Shown one piece after another: positions 1 to 6,701 of a DNA stretch of 8,417 nt. Source of the DNA: an uncultured Clostridia bacterium (GTDB taxonomy: Bacteria > Bacillota > Clostridia > Oscillospirales > CAG-272); NCBI GenBank assembly GCA_947367285.1, contig CANBDB010000065.1, positions 1 to 8,417 of the forward strand. The letters run 5' to 3'. Position numbers and translations under genes: made by a program. The notes beneath the pieces were generated by a model. The model was not told where the DNA came from and made no database searches. It saw only the letters and a list, made by a program, of their open reading frames with translations. The first letter of the stretch is position 1. Every line of letters begins with the position of its first letter.

Positions 1-688
1 TTTGAGGCGCAGTTTTATGAACACTGCAACACCACCTCATGGTTTGTGCGGGAGGGCCAAAAATTCTCCAACTATCAATGGGAGACAAGTCAGACTTGGC
101 TTCTAAAAAGTCGATTTTTTCCAAGGCACAAAATTCCCTGATTTGCTCAACAACATCGTATGTATCGGGAAATTCCATCCGTGTATCACCGAACAGAACC
201 TTAAACTCGTTATGTGGCAAAGCGCGCTGCACTAAATCCAAAGCCACCACACTATCTTTTCCGCCCGAAAAAGCAACATAAAACACATCCACTTTGTTTT
301 TATATTCAACAAAGGTATTATAAATCTTTTTTATAGTATCCTGGACGAGTTGTTCCATGATATCACGATTTTTTTCCACCATTGCTGGAACATCTACAAA
401 ACGAAGTGGATACCCATCTGGTTCAGGAGATTCTACTAAAATGATTTCAGGGGCTGTGTAGCAAGAACCGCCTTTGGTTTTAGCGACCAGTCTACCTCTA
501 TAATAGTAGTTGTTTGCCTCTGCCCACATATACGGGAAAGTATCGTTTTTGTCATAAATCCAATATCGGTCAAATCCCAATATGTCTAATTCTCTATAAT
601 ATACCGGGCGAGGTTCTTTTGAAAATGTCAGCGGCATTGGGGTTAACACATAACCGCCAGTTGCTGAGTCCCATTCATATGTATACAT
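1..688 (-). CDS. PAPS-reductase-superfamily protein (DndC/CysH-like), partial at 3' end
   Basis: The visible 229 residues are the N-terminal part; the gene runs off the window's left edge. A PP-loop ATP pyrophosphatase signature SGGKDS is at residues 141-146 (FYVAFSGGKDSVVALDLV), followed by FGDTRMEFPDT at 166-176 and RWCCSVHKTAP at 218-228. These three blocks are typical of the PAPS reductase/DndC superfamily, which activates a substrate with ATP for sulfur transfer or reduction. About 130 residues rich in Tyr and Trp come before the PP-loop; this is not the layout of a plain assimilatory CysH. The ATG at 688 lies 6 bases after the stop of the upstream gene and has an AAGGG-type ribosome site inside that gene's last codons, so the pair is probably translationally coupled. 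Homology to the superfamily is secure. A role in DNA phosphorothioation or another defence-linked sulfur modification is inferred from family and context. The partner genes and the substrate are not visible. Confidence 0.88.
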   Translation of the reverse strand, partial: MYTYEWDSATGGYVLTPMPLTFSKEPRPVYYRELDILGFDRYWIYDKNDTFPYMWAEANNYYYRGRLVAKTKGGSCYTAPEIILVESPEPDGYPLRFVDVPAMVEKNRDIMEQLVQDTIKKIYNTFVEYKNKVDVFYVAFSGGKDSVVALDLVQRALPHNEFKVLFGDTRMEFPDTYDVVEQIREFCALEKIDFLEAKSDLSPIDSWRIFGPPAQTMRWCCSVHKTAPQ

Positions 689-694
689 AATTCA

Positions 695-3600
695 TTATCC
701 CTTCTGGTTACGGATCTGTCTTGCCTTTGTCATAGCAACATCGAGTTCCTTGTAACTTCTTCTTGTTATTAAATTAATATCGGCAAGATAGTTTAACGCC
801 GCTGTCTTTTTCAGATCAATACCACTACCCGCGAGCGCGTGGGCACAAATATCCACAAATTGTGTGAAATTACCGTCTTTTTTAGCAACAGCTCCTGCAA
901 CATTGTTCAGTGAAATTCCGTTATTAACCAAGCAGAACTTCTTACTGTAATGTAGCAAGTAGCTTTCAAGTAAGAACTCATTCCACTCATAGCCTACATT
1001 GGGGAATACAAGGAAGGAATCAACATCCTTCACAAGAATGTATCCACTTGACAAATAGGTCTCCAATGCTTTATCTGTTGCTTCAATGTCAAATTCAATC
1101 TGGTCTTTGGCAACGAAGAGGGTTTTGCTTACACGCACAGACTCCTCTGCCAACGCCCAGAAATAAATAGTTGTGTCAGTTGCTTTAGAGAAATTATAAA
1201 GGTCTGTGTCGGAGAACGGGGTGTTGTGTTTTGCATAAAGCCGGAACACATCAGCCATGCTTAAATGAGAACCATATGTACTAATGACTTCTCCATCGAA
1301 ATCGAAACGTTCTGCCATAAATTGAGACAACGCATTTCGAATACCAAGCGGAGAAAGATATAGATTGTTCTCAATAAAGATCGGCATCTGTTCCTTTACA
1401 TGATCAAACACCTTTGACCAAATTGCATAGCCATTCTCTTCAATCTCTTTGTTGAGAATTTCAGCAATTCTGTCACCATCAGATTCAGAGAACTCAAAAA
1501 TATCAATATGGTAGTAATGTTCTCTCTCGTTCATTAAGAATTTGGAACCAATTCTAATTTCGCGATAGATAATATCCTTTGAAATATGGGAAAGCCCCTC
1601 ATAAACCTCATCATAAGAGAGCGGTTTTCCAGCTGCAAGCATAAAGTCCTCGATTTCAGCTGAGTGGTCAAGCTTTACAGTCTTTTCTGTGGACATAAAA
1701 TCGCTGTGGAAATAATACCTTCCTTGTTCTGATGTATGTTCAATATATGCTTTTAGCATCTGTTCGTCTGTGAGACTAAAGCAGTACGCGAACGCATCAG
1801 CTAAATCAGAAAAAATAGCCTTATAGTAAAGAACTTTATTTCCAGTAGCAAACTTGTTTTCAATGTAGGCAAAAAGTCGTTCTTTGGTTCCGTTATCGAT
1901 AATGCCTTCTGCGGGGAAAAGTCTGTCTTTATATAGAATACCACAATACCTCAAACGGACTTCGAGTTCCTCATCGGAGAACATCAACTTTTCATCATAC
2001 ATATCCTCGTATGTATCACGGAAGTTCTCTAAGTCAATGGAGTCAAACTGCATTCCGCTTTGGTAGCGACTCATGAGTACACGGATGAAGGCGCCCTTGT
2101 CGTAGTCGTTGGGTTCAGAGGTTTCATGCTTTTGCTCAATTATAGGCTGATCAACGGCTGGTATAGCATTTTTGGCGAAGGTATAGCGTTCTTCAGAAAG
2201 TTTTGTAGCCCAAGAGATTCTGTCAAGAAACTCGATCAATTCCTCCTTTGAACAAATAGAAGCAATCATTGCCAAAATATGATCGACAGTGAGGCCTTGT
2301 GGATCATCGAACACTTTGGATATAGGGTATAGTTTGTGATATATCTCAGGATTCTTAACTTCCAATTCGGTGTCCGAGGTGATCTGTGTCTCACGTCTAT
2401 CTACTTCAGATATATAATCTCGCATTTTTCGAAAAGCCGCTGAGAAGCGATTGTGCTGTTCTTGATTGTGCTTGATAAATTCTTTATTGGAAAGCAAAAC
2501 ATCAATTGATGCGAGTATTTGCGCTGTATTATTTGAAGTTAAGGAGACACCTTGAATGCTATGTTCCTGCGCATATGTTTCTGCTGAACGAATGGAAGAA
2601 ACATAACTACGAATAGTAGCCTCAGCCATTCCTTTGTTTTGCATCCAAGAAATAAATCCTCTTTCAAAGCCATCGCTTTGAATGGGGCAATCAGTTTCAC
2701 TTTTTTCTGCCACATTTGTTAAGCTTGCATCGGTCGGACAATCATCTGAACACACAAACTCAAGTTGTTTTTTGCCAACAACATATATATCCACGTAAGC
2801 TTTAATACCTTTCTTGAAGGCATCGTTAAAAATGTCGTTGATTTTCTTCCCAAGTGGACTGGATGACGCATATCTGATTTGCAGCATTTCAACATCTGAA
2901 TACTTTTCAGAAAAGTTTACGCTTATGAGTTTCGCTTGATAGAATGCTTTGTTAATTAAAACGATAATTTCACACGCTTCGCCTTTGGCTAAGGAAACCC
3001 CCAATTTTTGCTTTAATTCACCAGAAACCGCTTTAGGCACCGTTAGACCGGCTGTTAGTAAAGATTTGTCAACTGTTTTGCGAATAATTGCAGCCCCTCT
3101 TTGGATTGAGATATGATCGTGCTCAGAAACCGCAGAACCTTCCGATGTGGACTCTGTTGTAGCTGAATCTTCATCAGCTACCATACATGTATCGGCAAGA
3201 GTACTCGACAGTGATTCCAGAAAAGTTTTATAGTATATATGAGCTTTATCAAAAGTTTGAGCAATGTTTCGTTTGATAACTCTAAAAAGTCTATTGTTAG
3301 ACATTTTTCTACAAGCAAAAACAAAAGTATTGACATCTTCCATGTCCCAAAAACTAATTTTACTTATGCCGTGCTTCTGTGCATATTCAGAACATTCATC
3401 GAGGACGGAAACCACACTGTTTGGATGAATTTTCAGCTTTCCTTGGCTGTTGATCCAATCTACAAATTGAGAACGTTTGTTAGACATATTTGCGTTTTCG
3501 CTCCTTTCCTCGATTTGCTGTTGTGCACAACTTAAAATCGAATTAAATTCAAGTGGAAATTGACTTTTCAATTCCACCATTTTTTCAAAGAAATGACTTG

Positions 3601-3841
3601 CACCTGGGAGCCCTTTTTTTCCGTTCGTGAGCAAATAATCCATTTTGGACATTTGAAGAGCTATTCCATTTTGATTTCGAAAAAGGTCATTTATAACCTG
3701 ACCACTACGAATGGCTCGTTGGCGTAGCTTGTCAGATAATTCTTTTATAATTTCTTGTTTCGGGGTTCCATTTGAAACTTTTTCGCATGCATCAATAAGA
3801 AGAGCTGTTTCAAATTTATCCCAACCAGTTTGCTTAACCAT
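695..3841 (-). CDS. Large uncharacterised multidomain protein, possible defence-system component
   Basis: This 1048-residue protein starts at the ATG at 3841, with TTGGAG about 7 bases upstream. I do not recognise a named function. Visible layout: an N-terminal helical domain (about 1-110) with LLIDACEKV and IRSGQVINDLFRNQNGIALQM, a kind of domain I associate with large Firmicutes accessory proteins; a helical repeat at about 124-210; a low-complexity acidic Ser/Thr linker (218-245); an alpha/beta-looking domain (about 247-365) with QIRYASSSPLGKKINDIF; a second helical repeat at about 393-480; and a C-terminal half (about 580-1048) that looks like successive small winged-helix-type units, with GYEWNEFLLESYLLHYSKKF near 950-969. 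The two repeats share a pattern (FxxW, YAQxHxI, then a late aromatic) resembling the SAM-like core-binding domain of tyrosine recombinases, but there is no integrase catalytic domain. No Walker, nuclease or methylase motif is evident. It sits 20 bases after the AAA/PDDEXK gene and 6 bases before the PAPS-reductase-like gene. A DNA-binding or scaffold role is a guess. Confidence 0.85.
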   Translation of the reverse strand: MVKQTGWDKFETALLIDACEKVSNGTPKQEIIKELSDKLRQRAIRSGQVINDLFRNQNGIALQMSKMDYLLTNGKKGLPGASHFFEKMVELKSQFPLEFNSILSCAQQQIEERSENANMSNKRSQFVDWINSQGKLKIHPNSVVSVLDECSEYAQKHGISKISFWDMEDVNTFVFACRKMSNNRLFRVIKRNIAQTFDKAHIYYKTFLESLSSTLADTCMVADEDSATTESTSEGSAVSEHDHISIQRGAAIIRKTVDKSLLTAGLTVPKAVSGELKQKLGVSLAKGEACEIIVLINKAFYQAKLISVNFSEKYSDVEMLQIRYASSSPLGKKINDIFNDAFKKGIKAYVDIYVVGKKQLEFVCSDDCPTDASLTNVAEKSETDCPIQSDGFERGFISWMQNKGMAEATIRSYVSSIRSAETYAQEHSIQGVSLTSNNTAQILASIDVLLSNKEFIKHNQEQHNRFSAAFRKMRDYISEVDRRETQITSDTELEVKNPEIYHKLYPISKVFDDPQGLTVDHILAMIASICSKEELIEFLDRISWATKLSEERYTFAKNAIPAVDQPIIEQKHETSEPNDYDKGAFIRVLMSRYQSGMQFDSIDLENFRDTYEDMYDEKLMFSDEELEVRLRYCGILYKDRLFPAEGIIDNGTKERLFAYIENKFATGNKVLYYKAIFSDLADAFAYCFSLTDEQMLKAYIEHTSEQGRYYFHSDFMSTEKTVKLDHSAEIEDFMLAAGKPLSYDEVYEGLSHISKDIIYREIRIGSKFLMNEREHYYHIDIFEFSESDGDRIAEILNKEIEENGYAIWSKVFDHVKEQMPIFIENNLYLSPLGIRNALSQFMAERFDFDGEVISTYGSHLSMADVFRLYAKHNTPFSDTDLYNFSKATDTTIYFWALAEESVRVSKTLFVAKDQIEFDIEATDKALETYLSSGYILVKDVDSFLVFPNVGYEWNEFLLESYLLHYSKKFCLVNNGISLNNVAGAVAKKDGNFTQFVDICAHALAGSGIDLKKTAALNYLADINLITRRSYKELDVAMTKARQIRNQKG

Positions 3842-3861
3842 TTATCTGCTCCAATTTACCG

Positions 3862-5724
3862 TTATATTCTGGAAATTTTCACATTCTTCCCACTAAACGC
3901 CACGCCGTATTTGAATACGTTCTTGACGCCCTTGGTGGTGAGTTCGGTATCGTATTTTCTATCGTTGATCTGTTTCAGAGCCGTTTCCGAAAGCGCTTTC
4001 AGCTCATCGTCGGAGCAATCCTTGGCTGCCTTGAGCTCGATGAGAACGCCGGGCATTTTGGTGTCCTTAGGGCAGAGGCAGATGTCATAGCGACCTTCGC
4101 CCGATTCGCGGTTGGATGTGATATAATAGCGATTATCCAACGTTGCGCAGAGACCGAGGACAAGCCCGTGGTAGAAGTTTTCACCAACGGTGTCATAGCT
4201 GCTTGCGGACTGCATCAGAAGCGTACCGATGTGCTTCTGAAGTGCCGTAGCATTGTTGGAATAGATTGCTTCTTGGATAGAAATTGCGGTTGATTGCGGA
4301 ACAATTTTGTGTAGCTTTTGGAGAACTTCTTTGTTATAAACAAACGCGATCTCTTTATTGGGAATGGCAACTTCGCACATGAAGTCTCCACTGAAAGCGG
4401 GATCGGATTTAATGACCTTCAGATATCCGGCAACGAGCAGGAAACTGTATACAGACGAAGGATTGCTCTTGACCTGCGGGTAGATAACACCCGTATCAAT
4501 ATAGGTCAAGAAGGATTCGCCTTGCATAAGAGCGTTAAGTTTCTCGTAGACGGTTTCATCCGCTTCTCCAAGAATCTCACCGATAATATCGTTGCTACCT
4601 GTGGATTGCCAATAAGCACGCGCCTGACAATCGTTGCGGAAGTAGTTGATAACCGACCAGGGATTAAATATCTCGGTATTACCGAACTTATATCCATCGT
4701 ACCAAGAGCAGATCTCTTCGTATTTATCTTCTGCTTTATAGTACTGTGCCATTTCCTTAACTTCTTCGGCGGTAAATCCAAAATACTCGCTGTATTTGCC
4801 GTCTATAATGGAGTTGATGGTGAGGTTATTAAGACCGCTGAAAATACTTTCCTTTGCTACGCGGAGAATACCCGTGAGGAATCCGTAGGCGAGATGTTTG
4901 TTATCCTTGAGACCGCCGGAGAAAAGGTTGCGCATAAAGCCGATAACTTCGTCGTAGAACCCTTTGACGTGTCCTTGCTGAATAGGAGTGTCATATTCGT
5001 CTATGATGATAATGGGGGCTATGCCGTGATACTCGTGGAGCATACGGGAAAGATCTGCCAACGCATTTGAGAGATCAACGGCGGAACTGTTTCCAGACAA
5101 AAGATTTTCAACACGCTTGGCATCAGCGGCAGAGAGCTTATCATTTTTACTAAGCTCAGTATGACGAGCTGTTTCTTTGGAAAACAACTCATTGAAAGCT
5201 TCAAACGTTTCTTCCCACGTATTGAATTTTACATCCTTAAAACTCAAGAAAATGACGGGGTATTTTCCTTGACACTCTTGATATTTTTCGCCGTATGCCC
5301 AAATCTTTTTGTCCTTGAAATAAATCGACGTATCTTCTTCCGTCTTTTCAAAGAAAGTGCGGAGCATATCCATATTTAAGGTTTTTCCAAATCGACGTGG
5401 GCGCGTGAAAAGAGAGACCATTGGACGTTCATCAATAAAATCTTTGATCATCATGGTCTTGTCAATATAGTAATATTCTGTCGATGCCAAGCGATAATCG
5501 GAAACACCGATAGGGAGAGGAAGATTTGTGGGGCGTGGCGCCTGAATGTAAGCCCCCGTTTTGATTCTGCTATCGGCAGGCTTTTCGGCATTGGCGGGAA
5601 GTTCCCAAGCACGTCCATTTTTGACCGCACCCTTTATTTTTCCTTTCTGACAAAGAGCAATCACACGTCTCTCTGTGATACCCCAAAGTTTCGCTGCATC
5701 TTTCACACGCATCATATCTGCCAT
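3862..5724 (-). CDS. HTH + AAA-ATPase_like + PD-(D/E)XK nuclease-like fusion protein
   Basis: The 620-residue protein has three parts. Residues 5-50 form a MerR/excisionase-like HTH (RVKDAAKLWGITERRVIALC, ending AWELPANAEKPAD). Residues 65-360 match the AAA-ATPase_like family: a variant P-loop RPRRFGKT at 108-115, Walker B IIIIDEYD at 238-245, then SWYDGYKFG at 340-348 and FNPWSVINYF at 353-362. The C-terminal 520-610 matches the PDDEXK_9 nuclease-like domain, with D547, E563 and K565 (GRYDICL then LIELKAAK) and the late QINDRKY block. Full family length, no break. Start choice: the ATG at 5724 has GGAGG 8 bases upstream. A TTG five codons earlier is in frame, but its start overlaps that ribosome site, so it is unlikely. 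A consensus promoter lies just upstream. These proteins are abundant in Clostridia and Bacteroidetes, and their biological role is poorly defined. The ATPase and nuclease folds are secure from motifs; a role in defence or element maintenance is inference. Confidence 0.93.
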   Translation of the reverse strand: MADMMRVKDAAKLWGITERRVIALCQKGKIKGAVKNGRAWELPANAEKPADSRIKTGAYIQAPRPTNLPLPIGVSDYRLASTEYYYIDKTMMIKDFIDERPMVSLFTRPRRFGKTLNMDMLRTFFEKTEEDTSIYFKDKKIWAYGEKYQECQGKYPVIFLSFKDVKFNTWEETFEAFNELFSKETARHTELSKNDKLSAADAKRVENLLSGNSSAVDLSNALADLSRMLHEYHGIAPIIIIDEYDTPIQQGHVKGFYDEVIGFMRNLFSGGLKDNKHLAYGFLTGILRVAKESIFSGLNNLTINSIIDGKYSEYFGFTAEEVKEMAQYYKAEDKYEEICSWYDGYKFGNTEIFNPWSVINYFRNDCQARAYWQSTGSNDIIGEILGEADETVYEKLNALMQGESFLTYIDTGVIYPQVKSNPSSVYSFLLVAGYLKVIKSDPAFSGDFMCEVAIPNKEIAFVYNKEVLQKLHKIVPQSTAISIQEAIYSNNATALQKHIGTLLMQSASSYDTVGENFYHGLVLGLCATLDNRYYITSNRESGEGRYDICLCPKDTKMPGVLIELKAAKDCSDDELKALSETALKQINDRKYDTELTTKGVKNVFKYGVAFSGKNVKISRI

Positions 5725-5758
5725 TGGATAAACCTCCAATTATATTTTTACATGGTAC

Positions 5759-5787
5759 ATTATAGCACATTATCAGAACAATGTCAA
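5759..5787 (-). promoter_or_regulatory. Consensus sigma-A-type promoter for the AAA/PDDEXK gene
   Basis: On the minus strand the -35 hexamer TTGACA (5787-5782) and the -10 hexamer TATAAT (5764-5759) are both perfect, with exactly 17 bases between them. Transcription should begin near 5751-5753, giving a leader of roughly 28 bases that contains the GGAGG site before the ATG at 5724. No other clear promoter is seen between this gene and the two genes after it, so the three may share it. A repeat box overlaps the -35 element, so the promoter may be repressed. Confidence 0.85.
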
Positions 5788-5842
5788 TATGTTTCGGAAC
5801 AATGTCGATGATTTTTGATATTATTCCGAAATGTTGTTCCGA
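5774..5842. promoter_or_regulatory. Repeated TTGTTCYGA boxes around the promoter, candidate operator
   Basis: Two direct copies of GAACAATGTCRAT (plus strand) start at 5776 and 5797, 21 bases apart, about two helical turns. The first overlaps the -35 hexamer of the leftward promoter. Inverted versions lie upstream of the promoter: TTCCGAAA at 5824-5831 pairs with TTTCGGAA at 5792-5799, and TTGTTCCG at 5834-5841 pairs with CGGAACAA at 5795-5802. The arrangement fits a binding site for a dimeric DNA-binding protein. The HTH domain of the adjacent AAA/PDDEXK protein is an obvious candidate, but that link is inference. Confidence 0.5.
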
Positions 5843-5845
5843 TAG

Positions 5846-6045
5846 AAAATCAATGGTCCATTTTGACCCATTGATTTTGGGGTGGGTCTCCGCGACCCAG
5901 CCCACGTTACATTGACGATCAAGTTATCTTTTTGATAACTTGAAAAACAAAAATGGTGCGGGCTCTGCGACCCGCACCAAGATCAAGTGGCGAAACTCGC
6001 CACTTGAACGTGTGAAAATAGGCTGGACATCGCGTGTCCAGCCTA
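5846..6045. repeat. Array of six perfect-stem hairpins
   Basis: This fills most of the 326-base gap between two genes and contains no credible coding sequence. Stems (left arm / right arm): H1 5846-5856 / 5868-5878 (11 bp); H2 5883-5888 / 5894-5899 (6 bp); H3 5919-5928 / 5934-5943 (10 bp, five-T loop); H4 5954-5962 / 5971-5979 (9 bp); H5 5983-5993 / 5997-6007 (11 bp, 3-base loop); H6 6019-6029 / 6035-6045 (11 bp). H3 and H5 share the outer stem TCAAGT...ACTTGA, their ACTTGAA ends exactly 64 bases apart. H2 and H4 share GGG, a CTCxGCGA loop and CCC; H6 also has a GCG loop. The array may contain transcription terminators or be a dispersed palindromic repeat of the host genome. Confidence 0.85.
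6019..6045 (-). terminator. Hairpin terminator after the DUF6809-like gene
   Basis: An 11-bp perfect stem (TAGGCTGGACA, 5-base loop) begins 6 bases after the stop codon at 6051. On the minus strand it is followed by a short T-rich run (ATTTTC). The position fits a rho-independent terminator for the HTH-HTH-tnpV-DUF6809 operon. The T tract is short, so termination may be shared with the following hairpins. Confidence 0.6.
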
Positions 6046-6050
6046 CAAAA

Positions 6051-6329
6051 TTATTTTGCTTCGTCCTCGCGCATAACTTCTACCATGAGTCTCGCGCCGA
6101 GTTTGAACGCGTACTCAAAGATAGCAGCTTCACCGAGGCTCATGTACTCGCTCCAGCAATCGTGGAACTTCTCGAAGATCTCCTTCTGTTCATCGGTGAG
6201 GCTTTTCTCAAGGTCCTCGTGATGCCTTGACATATAGCCAAGCAGTTCTTTCATCTCCTTTGAGTTGGTGCGACCGTCCTCTTGGGGAATGACGTTTCCG
6301 TGCCAAAGCTCTTGAATCATCGAAATCAT
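6051..6329 (-). CDS. Small DUF6809-like protein
   Basis: A 92-residue, highly charged and mostly helical protein. It begins MISMIQELWHGNVIPQEDG and ends in a helix FEYAFKLGARLMVEVM. This LYHGNI-like start and the GFRLGARL-type end are what I recall of the DUF6809 family, a small protein of unknown function common in Clostridia mobile DNA. I cannot confirm the match here. There is no signal peptide, membrane segment or catalytic motif. Its ATG at 6329 overlaps the tnpV stop by ATGA (6326-6329), and GGAGG lies about 10 bases upstream inside tnpV, which indicates translational coupling. It is the last gene of its operon, and a hairpin follows directly. Confidence 0.8.
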   Translation of the reverse strand: MISMIQELWHGNVIPQEDGRTNSKEMKELLGYMSRHHEDLEKSLTDEQKEIFEKFHDCWSEYMSLGEAAIFEYAFKLGARLMVEVMREDEAK

Positions 6330-6700
6330 TTGTACACGACCTCCTTCAGCACGATTTCCTCGGCAAGCGATTTGATATTGTTCATCAGCCGCACCCAGCG
6401 CATGGGATCGGAGGCTTTCAGTTCCTCGGTCACGTCCATCCTCTCTGCCATCTGTGCGGTGAGCAGGTCGATCTGTTCGTGCGCCTGCAAGTCGATGTTG
6501 TGAAGATGTTCATTCAAGCGGTTTTCGGTGAAAAGAGTGGTATATGTGCCTCTGCGGTGCTTCTTGATAAACTCAAGATGCAGATTGCCGTACTTGCCGA
6601 TCTCATAGCTTGTCTGTTCGCCGAGGTCAAGCAGGGGATAATATTGCTCGCCTCTGCGCTCGTATTCAATTCCGTTCTGTATGATTTTGTCCTTCATCAT
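6326..6700 (-). CDS. tnpV: TnpV-family transposon-encoded protein
   Basis: The 124-residue product carries the hallmarks of TnpV: EQTSYEIGKYGNLHLEFIKK at 28-47, HRRGTYTTLFTENRLNEHL at 48-66 and TEELKASDPMRWVRLMNNIK at 91-110, ending in a helix with AEEIVLKEVVY. TnpV proteins are carried by Clostridia conjugative and mobilisable elements; their biochemical role is not established. Length is normal for the family. The start is the ATG at 6700, one base after the preceding gene's stop, with GGGAGG inside that gene's last codons; a second ATG at 6697 has slightly better spacing and cannot be excluded. The reading frame stays open upstream of 6700, but it overlaps the HTH gene there and is not the real start. 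Confidence 0.92.
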   Translation of the reverse strand: MMKDKIIQNGIEYERRGEQYYPLLDLGEQTSYEIGKYGNLHLEFIKKHRRGTYTTLFTENRLNEHLHNIDLQAHEQIDLLTAQMAERMDVTEELKASDPMRWVRLMNNIKSLAEEIVLKEVVYK

Positions 6701-6701
6701 T

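Noticed and set aside
695..3841. The 1048-residue protein as a tyrosine integrase
   Set aside because: It has helical segments like the core-binding domain, but no R...HxxR...Y catalytic set could be seen in the C-terminal half.
4318..5070. 250-residue open frame on the plus strand
   Set aside because: It is antisense to the AAA/PDDEXK gene, whose motifs are unambiguous, and has no family features of its own.
5570..5905. 111-residue minus-strand open frame
   Set aside because: It overlaps the start of the AAA/PDDEXK gene in another frame, and its N-terminus is the translation of the hairpin array.
5846..6045. CRISPR array
   Set aside because: The repeats are palindromes of different sequence and length, with no constant direct repeat, no regular spacers and no cas genes.
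5940..6230. 96-residue plus-strand open frame
   Set aside because: Its first third is a translation of hairpins H4-H6 and the rest is antisense to the DUF6809-like gene.
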